DNA of 64,000 nucleotides, taken from the NCBI RefSeq assembly GCF_001420915.1, contig NZ_CP013021.1, positions 2,511,001 through 2,575,000 of the forward strand, read 5' to 3'. Position 1 is the stretch's first letter. Each line of letters opens with the position of its first letter. This document shows, one piece after another, positions 56,799-64,000 of the stretch. The notes under the pieces are model-generated. The model was given only the letters and a program-made list of their open reading frames with translations, did not search any database and had not been told where the DNA came from. Origin of the DNA: Agarivorans gilvus. Lineage in GTDB: Bacteria; Pseudomonadota; Gammaproteobacteria; Enterobacterales; Celerinatantimonadaceae. The translations under genes and the position numbers were made by a program.

Positions 56799-57739
56799 AT
56801 GCACTTGAACAACTCATCCAGCGCAGCTCTACGAACCCGCATTTCTACTGTTAAGGCCAGCCTTGGCTTGAGCCTAGCCTTGCTGGCCACCGCCTTATTT
56901 TCGCTGAAAGGGATCTGGATAAAACTGGCTTATCAATACGGCATTGATCCCGCCAGCCTAATGACCCTGCGTATGGCCTTTAGCCTTCCGGTGTATCTGG
57001 GCCTTGGTGCCTATTGGTGGCGACGCGGGCGCTTTCAAAGCCGCCATATAAAGTCGGCCATTTTACCCGCGGCCTTGGTCGGCAGCTGTGGTTACTACTT
57101 AGCAAGTCTACTGGACTTAAGCGGGCTACAGTACATTTCCGCCCCTTAGAGCGGGTCGTATTGTACGCCTACCCGAGTTTTACCTTATTACTCGCTTGGC
57201 TAGTTTATCGGCAACGCCCACAACGCGCGGTGTTTTTTGCAATTCCACTCAGCTGGTTAGGCGTTTGGCTAATGGTATGGAACGAAGCGCAGCAACAGCT
57301 TAATCAAGACCAACTGGTCTTAGGCACCGGCTTAGTGGTGGCCAGTGCCGCCAGCTTTGCCTGTTATTTGGTGTTCAGTAAAAACATCGTCAGCAAAATC
57401 GGCAGTCAAGCCTTTACTTGTATTGCTATGGTGGCAGCAAGTTTCGCCATTTTTATTCACTTTAGCTTGCAGCCTAGCTTGCCTTCGCTGTTGGGTTATC
57501 CGCTGCCGGTCTATGGCTACGCATTATGTATGGCGCTATTTTCAACGGTTATTCCGTCGTTTTTGTTTAGCGAAGCCATTCACCGCATTGGCGCCCAGCG
57601 TACCGCCATTTCGGGAAGCTTAGGTCCGGTAATTACTCTGCTGCTAGCAGCGTGGATCTTAGGAGATAGCATTAGCTGGCTGCAGCTTATTGGCATCACC
57701 TTAGTGGTAACTGCGATAAGTCTGCTTAATCGAAAATAG
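56799..57739 (+). pseudogene. EamA-family (DMT) transporter, frameshifted in the middle
   Basis: The first part (from 56799) reads LLATALFSLKGIWIKLAYQYGI to SGLQYISAP, then hits a TAG. The break is at a run of four C (57142-57145). One more base gives APLERVVLYAYPSFTLLLAWLVY and the remaining six or so helices, up to LGDSISWLQLIGITLVVTAISL and a stop at 57739. The intact protein would be about 313 aa, with two EamA repeats. Substrate unknown; the nearby YjeH-like exporter suggests metabolite export. Sequencing error is possible. Confidence 0.88.
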
Positions 57740-57838
57740 CAATTGCACATAGTGAGTAGGCGCAGGGCTTAGTGATTTTTACTAGGCCTTGCCCCTGCTG
57801 CTGTTTATACTGCGAGCAACAGCAGCAGGGCTTCAACA

Positions 57839-58345
57839 ATGCAACAAGTGAACTACCTCAGCGCTTATCCAGCAGCGCTACAACAGCAAATTCAACAATT
57901 GATAGAACAACAACAGTTGGGTCACTGGCTGCGCGCTAAATATCCCCACGAACATCAGTTGAGCAACGACCAAGCCCTGCGCGACTATGCTCTCGAGATA
58001 AAAAACCGCTACATGCGCAAATCTGCGCCGCTCAGCAAGGTGGTTTACGATCCCAAAATACATGTGCTAAAACATGCCTTGGGCTTACACAGCTATGTGT
58101 CTCGAGTTCAAGGTAACAAACTCAAAAGCAAGAACGAAATACGCATTAGTAGCCTGTTTAAAAAAGGGCCGGAAGCCTTTTTACAAATGATAGTGGTACA
58201 TGAGCTCGCTCACCTTAAAGAGAAGCAGCACAACAAGGCCTTCTACCAATTATGTCAGCACATGCTGCCTCACTATCATCAGCTAGAATTTGATACTCGT
58301 GTCTATCTCACTCACTTAGAGCTGATAGGCCCGGTCTATAGTTAA
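57839..58345 (+). CDS. YgjP-like metallopeptidase domain protein (DUF45)
   Basis: This 168-aa protein has the zinc motif HELAH in IVVHELAHLKEKQHNKAFY, with the third His of the gluzincin-like site in QHNKAFY, and C-terminal YHQLEFDTRVYL. It belongs to the YgjP/DUF45 group related to SprT and M48 proteases. It has no signal peptide. Substrate unknown. Confidence 0.88.
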   Translation: MQQVNYLSAYPAALQQQIQQLIEQQQLGHWLRAKYPHEHQLSNDQALRDYALEIKNRYMRKSAPLSKVVYDPKIHVLKHALGLHSYVSRVQGNKLKSKNEIRISSLFKKGPEAFLQMIVVHELAHLKEKQHNKAFYQLCQHMLPHYHQLEFDTRVYLTHLELIGPVYS

Positions 58346-58563
58346 GTAGAACCCGTGAATTAACCTGCAAACATAACCAAGTAGGCGTTGAAAACGACTA
58401 TGCTTAGTGGGCGAATATGGGGCCGCCGCCACCGCGGCAATCACCAGGACTTAAACATAAGCCATTGATATAAAATAGATGTCGGCCATTTGTCGGGTTA
58501 CTGTCGTTACCTAAATGGAATAAACTAGCTTAAGGTTGTGGTCGGAATAGCAGTAAGGGAATA

Positions 58564-59034
58564 ATGATGATCGTAAAAAAACTCCGGTTGCAAAGGGCTT
58601 GGTCTCAGGAGCAATTGTCTGAGCTTACCGGCTTGAGTATTAGAACTATTCAACGCATCGAAGGTGGGCAAAAACCCAGCCTCGAATCACTTAAAGCCTT
58701 AGCTGCTGTATTTGAAATTGAGCTTAGCGACCTTCAGATGGAGCCCGACATGAACAGTAATATTCGCGTCACCGAAGACGAACAAAAAGTCTTCAAACAA
58801 GTACAAGCAATTAAAGGTTTTTACTCTCACCTCACCAGCTATGTACTGGTTATATGTATGTTGTTTGTAATTAACCTAGTCACTCACCCAGAATACATTT
58901 GGGCCTTCTGGCCGGCATTGGGTTGGGGCATCGGCTTAGCTAGCCACGGTTTGAGGGTCTTTGACGTCATCAATTTCTTTGGCCCTCAATGGGAGAAAAA
59001 GCAAATCGAAAAAAGACTCGGCCGTAAGCTCTAA
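58564..59034 (+). CDS. XRE-family helix-turn-helix protein with 2TM domain
   Basis: The 156-aa protein has an N-terminal XRE helix-turn-helix (WSQEQLSELTGLSIRTIQRIEGG, residues about 13-35) and a C-terminal 2TM domain with two helices (YVLVICMLFVINLVTH and IWAFWPALGWGIGLASHGL). A membrane-tethered regulator is suggested. Two ATG codons stand together (58564, 58567). Target genes are unknown; autoregulation is common but not shown here. Confidence 0.88.
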   Translation: MMIVKKLRLQRAWSQEQLSELTGLSIRTIQRIEGGQKPSLESLKALAAVFEIELSDLQMEPDMNSNIRVTEDEQKVFKQVQAIKGFYSHLTSYVLVICMLFVINLVTHPEYIWAFWPALGWGIGLASHGLRVFDVINFFGPQWEKKQIEKRLGRKL

Positions 59035-59290
59035 ACCTACTACGGTCCCTACGCGCAGCGGATCCCTAGTATTCGCTGCTAGCGTAAAATATCAGCAACA
59101 CTTGATGTATTCGATCCTGCAAACAGGATTAGCGCCCTACTATAACTAGCACTAAGATGGCTTCATCCTATTACTTCAGATGAGCCAAACTCAAAACACC
59201 GCGTTAGTTCGCCGAATCTGCGAGCTTACTGAGCGGGATAAATCGATAAGGCCTTATTTGGCAAAGCTATTTATTTCAGGGCAAACAACA

Positions 59291-60166
59291 ATGAAAAATA
59301 TTATCTCAATCCAATCGCATGTGGTGTTTGGCCATGCGGGTAACAGCTCTGCGGTGTTTCCTTTACAACGTATGGGTTTTGAAGTGTGGCCAATTCATAC
59401 GGTGCAATTCTCTAATCATACCCAGTATGCCGAGGGCTGGACTGGCCAAGCCTTTAGCGCTGCACATATATCACAATTAATAGATGGCATTGCCGCCATA
59501 GACCAGCTCAAAAACTGTGATGCCTTAATATCGGGCTATCAAGGTAGCGCCGAACAATGCCGCGCCACCTTTGATGCGGCAATACGCCTAAAGCAAGCCA
59601 ACCCACAGGCGCTATACATTTGCGACCCAGTAATGGGTGACCCACAGAAAGGCTGTATAGTGGCCGACGGCGTGAGTGAGGCCTTATGCCAAAAGTTACT
59701 GCCCTTGGCCGACGTGATAGTGCCCAATCAATTCGAACTCAGCCAGTTTGTTGAAATGGACATAGAGACCCTAGATGATGCCATTGAAGCCTGCCAGCAC
59801 GCCTTAGCCAAAGGCCCCAAACTGGTATTGGTTAAACACTTACACTGCTTGTCTGAGCAACAATTTAGCATGATGCTAGCCAGCCAAAAGGGCTGCTTCT
59901 TGGTGCAACGTCCTCATTTAGACTTTGCCAAAGCTCCGGTGGGTGTGGGTGATTTAATCACTGCCACTTTCAGTGGTGGCTTATTGCAAGGCTTAACTCC
60001 AGTGGCGGCTTTTGAGCACTGTCATAATGCCGTATATGGGGTATTGCAAACCACTCAACAAAGCCAACAGTGGGAGCTGCAAACCGTTGCTGCGCAACAA
60101 CAATTTATTACCCCAAGCTCAAACTATCGCGCCCAACAGCTCAGCCAATTAAGCTCCATAATTTAA
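59291..60166 (+). CDS. pdxY: Pyridoxal kinase PdxY
   Basis: PdxY phosphorylates pyridoxal in the vitamin B6 salvage pathway. I start at 59291 (MKNIISIQSHVVFGHAGNSS, 291 aa), which matches the PdxY N-terminus; an upstream in-frame ATG at 59180 adds an unrelated extension. Motifs: FEVWPIHTVQFSNHTQY, CDPVMGDPQKGCIV, IVPNQFELSQF, LVLVKHL and APVGVGDLITATFSGG, which holds the catalytic Asp. Confidence 0.94.
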   Translation: MKNIISIQSHVVFGHAGNSSAVFPLQRMGFEVWPIHTVQFSNHTQYAEGWTGQAFSAAHISQLIDGIAAIDQLKNCDALISGYQGSAEQCRATFDAAIRLKQANPQALYICDPVMGDPQKGCIVADGVSEALCQKLLPLADVIVPNQFELSQFVEMDIETLDDAIEACQHALAKGPKLVLVKHLHCLSEQQFSMMLASQKGCFLVQRPHLDFAKAPVGVGDLITATFSGGLLQGLTPVAAFEHCHNAVYGVLQTTQQSQQWELQTVAAQQQFITPSSNYRAQQLSQLSSII

Positions 60167-60742
60167 CCCAAGCATCACCGCGATAGTCAATCAGCAACAA
60201 ACCAATAGCAGGCGGGTTTAAGCAGGGCTGATTCGAGGCGGTGATAGGCTTTTAGCTGAGTCAAAAAAAACTGATTAATGTGCAATAAATTGCTTGTCAA
60301 TCTTGTCCAGCTAAGGTTTAATCGCGAAAAATTTATCCAGCTCACTGCAAGCTGGAAAATCAATATACGCAATACTTCAGTAAAAGGTTTTTTATGGTTC
60401 TCGTGGCATAAGCCGTGAAAGTTGCCTAGCGCATTTTTCACGGTGGAAAAGAGCAAATATATTATGAATACATCTATCAGCATTAAAACGTTGTTTCGAC
60501 AACTACGACTCTTCGTCGTTACCCTCTATGCAGTTCAAGACTGCGACAATTTTTATCATCCCTTAGTCGCCTATTTCCGTCGAATTCGCGCTAACGCCTC
60601 GCGCGAAGAAGCCGCCACGAACTACGCCTAATCTCTCGGCTATTACCTATATTTACTGTGCTTGAGCAGGCTTTATTGCTACCTGTTGCTCAACCAGCAC
60701 GGCGTTTTTTAGCACCCGATTTTTGTTTTTAGAGGAATACCC
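60167..60742 (+). promoter_or_regulatory. Long structured leader region of the polyamine operon
   Basis: The region carries several inverted repeats: ATCACCGC/GCGGTGAT (60174-60181 and 60238-60245), TCCAGCT/AGCTGGA (60336-60342 and 60350-60356, 7-base loop), and CCGTGAAA/TTTCACGG (60413-60420 and 60436-60443). A 55-codon ORF (60464-60631) lies between the last hairpin and speE. A long structured leader with an upstream ORF would fit polyamine-responsive control, but this is inference. Confidence 0.4.
60464..60631 (+). CDS. Possible upstream ORF/leader peptide of speE
   Basis: The 55-aa ORF reads MNTSISIKTLFRQLRLFVV and ends RIRANASREEAATNYA. GGAAAAGAG lies about 9 bases before the ATG, a weak ribosome binding site. 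It is basic, with six Arg, and matches no family I know. It may encode a small protein or a regulatory leader, or be a chance ORF. Confidence 0.35.
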   Translation: MNTSISIKTLFRQLRLFVVTLYAVQDCDNFYHPLVAYFRRIRANASREEAATNYA

Positions 60743-61611
60743 ATGTTAGTTGAACAACGTTATTTTGAAACCCTACACCCCGGTTACGGCCAGTACTTTG
60801 ACGTAGAGAAAGTGCTGTTTGAACAAAAAACCGAACAATGGCACTTGGTGATTTTTGACAACCCGTTTTTTGGTCGAGTCATGGCCTTAGACGGCGTGAT
60901 TCAAACCACCGAACGTGACGAATTTATTTACCACGAAATGCTCACCCATACCCTCTACTCGCCCACGGCAAGGCGAAGAGCGTATTAATTATTGGTGGTG
61001 GCGACGGCGGTATGCTTCGTGAAGTAGTTAAGCACAGTGCTATTGAACAGATCACCATGGTGGAAATTGACCATGCCGTGGTAGACATGTGCAAAGAATT
61101 CTTACCCGGGCACTCGGCTGGGGCTTATGACGACCCACGAGTGAACTTGGTGATTGCTGACGGTGCCGAGTTTGTTAAAAACACCGAGCAGAAATTTGAT
61201 GTGATCATTTCCGACTGTACCGACCCCATCGGTCCCGGTGAAGTGCTGTTCCACTCTGATTTTTACGCGGCCTGTAGCGCCTGCCTAAACGACGGCGGCA
61301 TCATGGTGGCGCAAAACGGCGTGGCCTTCATGCAGATTGATGAAGTGACCACCAGCCAAGTACGTTTATCTCAGTACTTTAGTGATTGTTCTTTCTACAG
61401 TGCGGCAGTGCCCAGCTACGTAGGTGGCATCATGACCTTTGCTTGGGCCAGCCAACAAGCCGAGCTACGCCAAGCACCACTAGAAGTAATTACCCAACGT
61501 TTTAACGCGGCCAATTTGAACACCCGCTACTACACCCCAGCTATTCACGCCGCCAGCTTTGCTTTGCCTCGCTACATCGAGCAAGCGCTAGCTAATGTTC
61601 AGGAGCGATAA
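60743..61611 (+). pseudogene. speE: Spermidine synthase, frameshifted near codon 74
   Basis: SpeE transfers aminopropyl from decarboxylated AdoMet to putrescine. The start has AGAGGAA upstream. The first frame ends HEMLTHTLYS and then nonsense to a TAA at 60988. One more C at the CCC run at 60951-60953 would give THTPLLAHGKAKSVLIIGGG and join the second frame with DGGMLREVVKHS, MVEIDHAVVDMCKEFLP and ISDCTDPIGPGEVLF. Intact length is about 289 aa, normal for SpeE. With intact speA and speD partners a sequencing error is quite likely. Confidence 0.9.
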
Positions 61612-61612
61612 C

Positions 61613-63535
61613 ATGAGCAAATCCACTTGGTCTGCACAAGATAGCTGCAACCTTTACAACATTCCTTACTGGAGTCAGGGTTACTTTACGGTTAACCCAC
61701 AAGGTGAAGTGGTGGTGAAGCCTAGCTCGGCGCATCCCGATGCTGAAATAGCGCTAAGCCAACTGAGTAAAGAGCTGAATCGCCAAGGTATTTCACTGCC
61801 TGCGCTGATCCGTTTTCCACAGATATTGGAAGACCGCGTGGCGCGGCTTTGTGAAGCCTTTAACCAAGCCATGGCCAATTATGAGTATCAAGGTGACTAC
61901 CTAGCGGTTTACCCAATCAAAGTAAACCAGCAACACAGCGTAGTTAAAGGCTTGTTAGGCAGCCCTTCAGCCAAAAAACGTCAACTGGGTTTAGAAGCAG
62001 GCAGCAAGCCCGAGCTTATGGCCGTGCTCGCCATGGCCCAGCAAGCCAGCTCGGTGATTGTTTGTAATGGTTACAAAGACCGCGAATATATTCGCCTAGC
62101 GCTAATTGGCGAGAAGCTCGGCCACCAAGTGTATATCGTGCTAGAGAAACTTTCCGAACTGAGCATGGTGCTTAGCGAAGCGAAAAAGCTTGGGGTAAGC
62201 CCACGCTTAGGCCTTCGTGCGCGCCTCGCATCGCAAGGCCAAGGCAAGTGGCAAGCCAGTGGTGGTGAGAAATCAAAGTTTGGTTTGTCGGCCGCTCAAG
62301 TATTAAAGGTGATTGAGCAGTTACAAAGCCACGAAATGCTCAGCAGCTTGCAATTACTGCATTTCCACTTAGGCTCGCAAATCGCCAATATTCGCGATGT
62401 GCGTAAAGGCGTGAGCGAAGCGGCTCGTTTTTACTGCGAGTTACGCCAATTGGGCGCTGAAATTAGCTGCATCGACGTGGGCGGCGGCTTAGCCGTGGAC
62501 TACGATGGCACCCGCAGCCAAAATGCCAACTCAATGAACTACGGCATGAGTGAATACGCCAATAACATCGTCTACAGCATTGGCGATATTTGCCAGCAAC
62601 AGCAACAACCGATGCCACGGATTATGTCTGAATCTGGTCGAAGCTTAAGCGCCCACCACGCAGTACTGATTACCGATGTAATTGGCAGCGAAAGCTATCA
62701 ACCCGAAGACATTGCCGCGCCAAGCGAAGACGCGCCGCAATTGCTGCACAACATGTGGAGCACTTGGACTGAACTGAGTCAGGGTTCAGACCAACGCGCC
62801 TTAGTGGAAAGCTACCACGACAGCCAAAGTGATTTAGCCGAAGTGCATACTCAATTCAACCTGTCGCTAATCAATCTGCAGCAACGTGCTTGGGCAGAGC
62901 AACTTAACCTGCGAGTAAGTTACGAAATCCAGCAGCGCTTATCGCGCCTCAATCGTAGCCATTTAGCACTGTTGGATGAGCTTAGAGAACGCTTAGCCGA
63001 TAAGTTTTTTGTTAACTTCTCGCTATTCCAATCACTACCCGACAACTGGGGCATCGATCAAGTATTCCCTATTTTGCCTTTATCGGGATTAGACCAAGCC
63101 CCGCAACGCCGCGCGGTGATCCTCGATATTACCTGCGATTCCGATGGCAGCATCGACGAATACGTGGATGGCAGTGGCATAGAAACCACTTTGCCAGTGC
63201 CAACCTGGCACAAAGATAAACCTTATTTAATGGGTTTTTTCTTGGTGGGCGCTTATCAAGAAATTCTTGGAGACTTACACAACCTATTTGGCGATACCGA
63301 CTCCGCAGCGGTAGTGATCAACTCAAAAGGTAAGGCCGAAGTGGTAGACATTCACCCCGGCGACACCGTAGAAGATGTATTAGCCAGCGTGAATTTAAAC
63401 AGTGATGAATTTGTACGCAGCTATCGTGAGCTAGTAAGACAAAACATCGCCAAAGACCAGCAGCGTGCCATTCTTTCTGAACTAGAAGCGGGTTTGCGCG
63501 GCTACACCTATTTAGAAGACTATGCAGAGGGCTAA
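61613..63535 (+). CDS. speA: Biosynthetic arginine decarboxylase
   Basis: SpeA converts arginine to agmatine with PLP and Mg2+. The start at 61613 (MSKSTWSAQDSCNLYNIPYW, 640 aa) has AGGAG 7 bases upstream. Motifs: PLP-lysine region YLAVYPIKVNQQHSVV, LQLLHFHLGSQIANIRDVRKG, IDVGGGLAVDYDG, IMSESGRSLSAHHAVL and the C-terminal TCDSDGSIDEYVDG. It sits between speE and the AdoMet decarboxylase gene as one operon. speB (agmatinase) is not in the window. Confidence 0.96.
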   Translation: MSKSTWSAQDSCNLYNIPYWSQGYFTVNPQGEVVVKPSSAHPDAEIALSQLSKELNRQGISLPALIRFPQILEDRVARLCEAFNQAMANYEYQGDYLAVYPIKVNQQHSVVKGLLGSPSAKKRQLGLEAGSKPELMAVLAMAQQASSVIVCNGYKDREYIRLALIGEKLGHQVYIVLEKLSELSMVLSEAKKLGVSPRLGLRARLASQGQGKWQASGGEKSKFGLSAAQVLKVIEQLQSHEMLSSLQLLHFHLGSQIANIRDVRKGVSEAARFYCELRQLGAEISCIDVGGGLAVDYDGTRSQNANSMNYGMSEYANNIVYSIGDICQQQQQPMPRIMSESGRSLSAHHAVLITDVIGSESYQPEDIAAPSEDAPQLLHNMWSTWTELSQGSDQRALVESYHDSQSDLAEVHTQFNLSLINLQQRAWAEQLNLRVSYEIQQRLSRLNRSHLALLDELRERLADKFFVNFSLFQSLPDNWGIDQVFPILPLSGLDQAPQRRAVILDITCDSDGSIDEYVDGSGIETTLPVPTWHKDKPYLMGFFLVGAYQEILGDLHNLFGDTDSAAVVINSKGKAEVVDIHPGDTVEDVLASVNLNSDEFVRSYRELVRQNIAKDQQRAILSELEAGLRGYTYLEDYAEG

Positions 63536-63540
63536 CTAAG

Positions 63541-64000
63541 ATGACGCATTTGTTTTTTGAAGGCTCGGAGAAAAAACTCGAGCTAAGCCTGGTGCCCGGT
63601 AGCCCTTCGCTACGCTCGCTAGGCTATGAATTTTGGTCACAAGCAGTACACATTGCCAAAGCCGAGATCCTCTCGCAAATCAGCAATGAGCACTGTGATG
63701 CTTATTTGCTTAGCGAGTCCAGCCTGTTTGTTTGGGATCAGCGTTGTTTAATGCTGACCTGCGGCAATACTACCTTGGTGGATGCGGCGATTTGGCTGGC
63801 TCAGCAACTAGGCAGTGAAAACATCGCCTTTCTTAGCTACCAGCGAAAAAATGAGTATCAACTGCAGCTGCAACCCTCTTGCCCAAAAACCGACTTAAGT
63901 CGCTTGCGCGAGGCCATGCCGATGAAAGCCTACCAGTTAGGCTATTTAGATAGTCATCACCACTTTGTTTGCCACTTAGACAAGGCCTTTACACCGCCGC
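63541..64000 (+). CDS. Eukaryotic-type S-adenosylmethionine decarboxylase proenzyme, 3' end outside window
   Basis: The gene starts 5 bases after the speA stop and runs off the right edge after 153 codons. It resembles eukaryotic AMD1, not E. coli SpeD: MTHLFFEGSEKKLEL near the start, the self-cleavage site YLLSESSLFVW (Glu-Ser, the Ser becoming the pyruvoyl group), then LMLTCGNTTL and YQRKNEYQL. It provides decarboxylated AdoMet for SpeE. No stop or frameshift is seen in the visible part. Confidence 0.92.
   Translation, partial: MTHLFFEGSEKKLELSLVPGSPSLRSLGYEFWSQAVHIAKAEILSQISNEHCDAYLLSESSLFVWDQRCLMLTCGNTTLVDAAIWLAQQLGSENIAFLSYQRKNEYQLQLQPSCPKTDLSRLREAMPMKAYQLGYLDSHHHFVCHLDKAFTPP

Noticed and set aside
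57014..57120. Alternative start region of the second EamA half
   Set aside because: The first 40 or so residues of that frame are not hydrophobic and overlap the true first half; they are an out-of-frame reading.

Overview
The window reads as a chromosomal segment of a marine gammaproteobacterium of the Alteromonadales type. An Agarivorans-like genus is my inference from gene content and coding style; no rRNA is present to confirm it. Coding density is high. I see no tRNA, rRNA, CRISPR array, insertion sequence or phage.

Region 1 (1-25.9 kb) is a nearly complete type VI secretion system (T6SS). A long minus-strand operon runs tagH-tssJ-tssK-tssL-tssM-tagF-PP2C phosphatase-tssA-tssB-tssC-second tssC-tagJ-tssE-tssF-tssG-clpV-hcp-vgrG, with vgrG running off the left edge. 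A membrane-anchored Ser/Thr kinase diverges from tagH. Kinase, PP2C phosphatase, FHA protein and TagF together form a threonine-phosphorylation control module. Two TssC sheath paralogues lie side by side.

Region 2 (26.2-34.3 kb) has a small secreted protein and then a minus-strand sugar-use operon: LacI-family regulator, solute-binding protein, two ABC permeases, a cytoplasmic GH2 glycosidase and an MsmX/UgpC-type ATPase. Its promoter region holds a LacI-type palindrome, a CRP-like site and an exact 11-nt direct repeat flanking the palindrome. The sugar is probably a galactoside-like oligosaccharide taken up intact and hydrolysed inside.

Region 3 (34.6-49.6 kb) is mixed housekeeping: ferritin, NYN-domain protein, DEAD-box helicases DbpA and RhlE-like, a solitary outer-membrane barrel, EamA and VOC proteins, PhzF, a cold-shock protein, a YgeA-like racemase, two acetyltransferases, a betaine-type binding protein, YaiI, FolE and FolX, and several small DUF proteins.

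Region 4 (49.6-54.8 kb) is a nitrite-reduction block: Lrp-type regulator, cobA (siroheme synthesis), an FNT-family channel, nirD and nirB. Upstream of nirB is a promoter with FNR-like and NarL/NarP-like sites spaced as in E. coli nirB.

Region 5 (55.2-64 kb) has a YjeH-like amino-acid exporter, a possible 34-codon leader ORF with a hairpin before an EamA transporter, a YgjP-like metallopeptidase, an XRE/2TM protein, PdxY, and a polyamine operon speE-speA-speD. The speD product is of the eukaryotic (AMD1) type.

Six genes (tagH, a sugar permease, two EamA transporters, a VOC protein, speE) are each broken by what looks like one missing base in a homopolymer run, and a betaine-binding protein has a single in-frame amber codon. 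The uniform pattern suggests base-calling errors more than six independent pseudogenes. Raw reads would decide.
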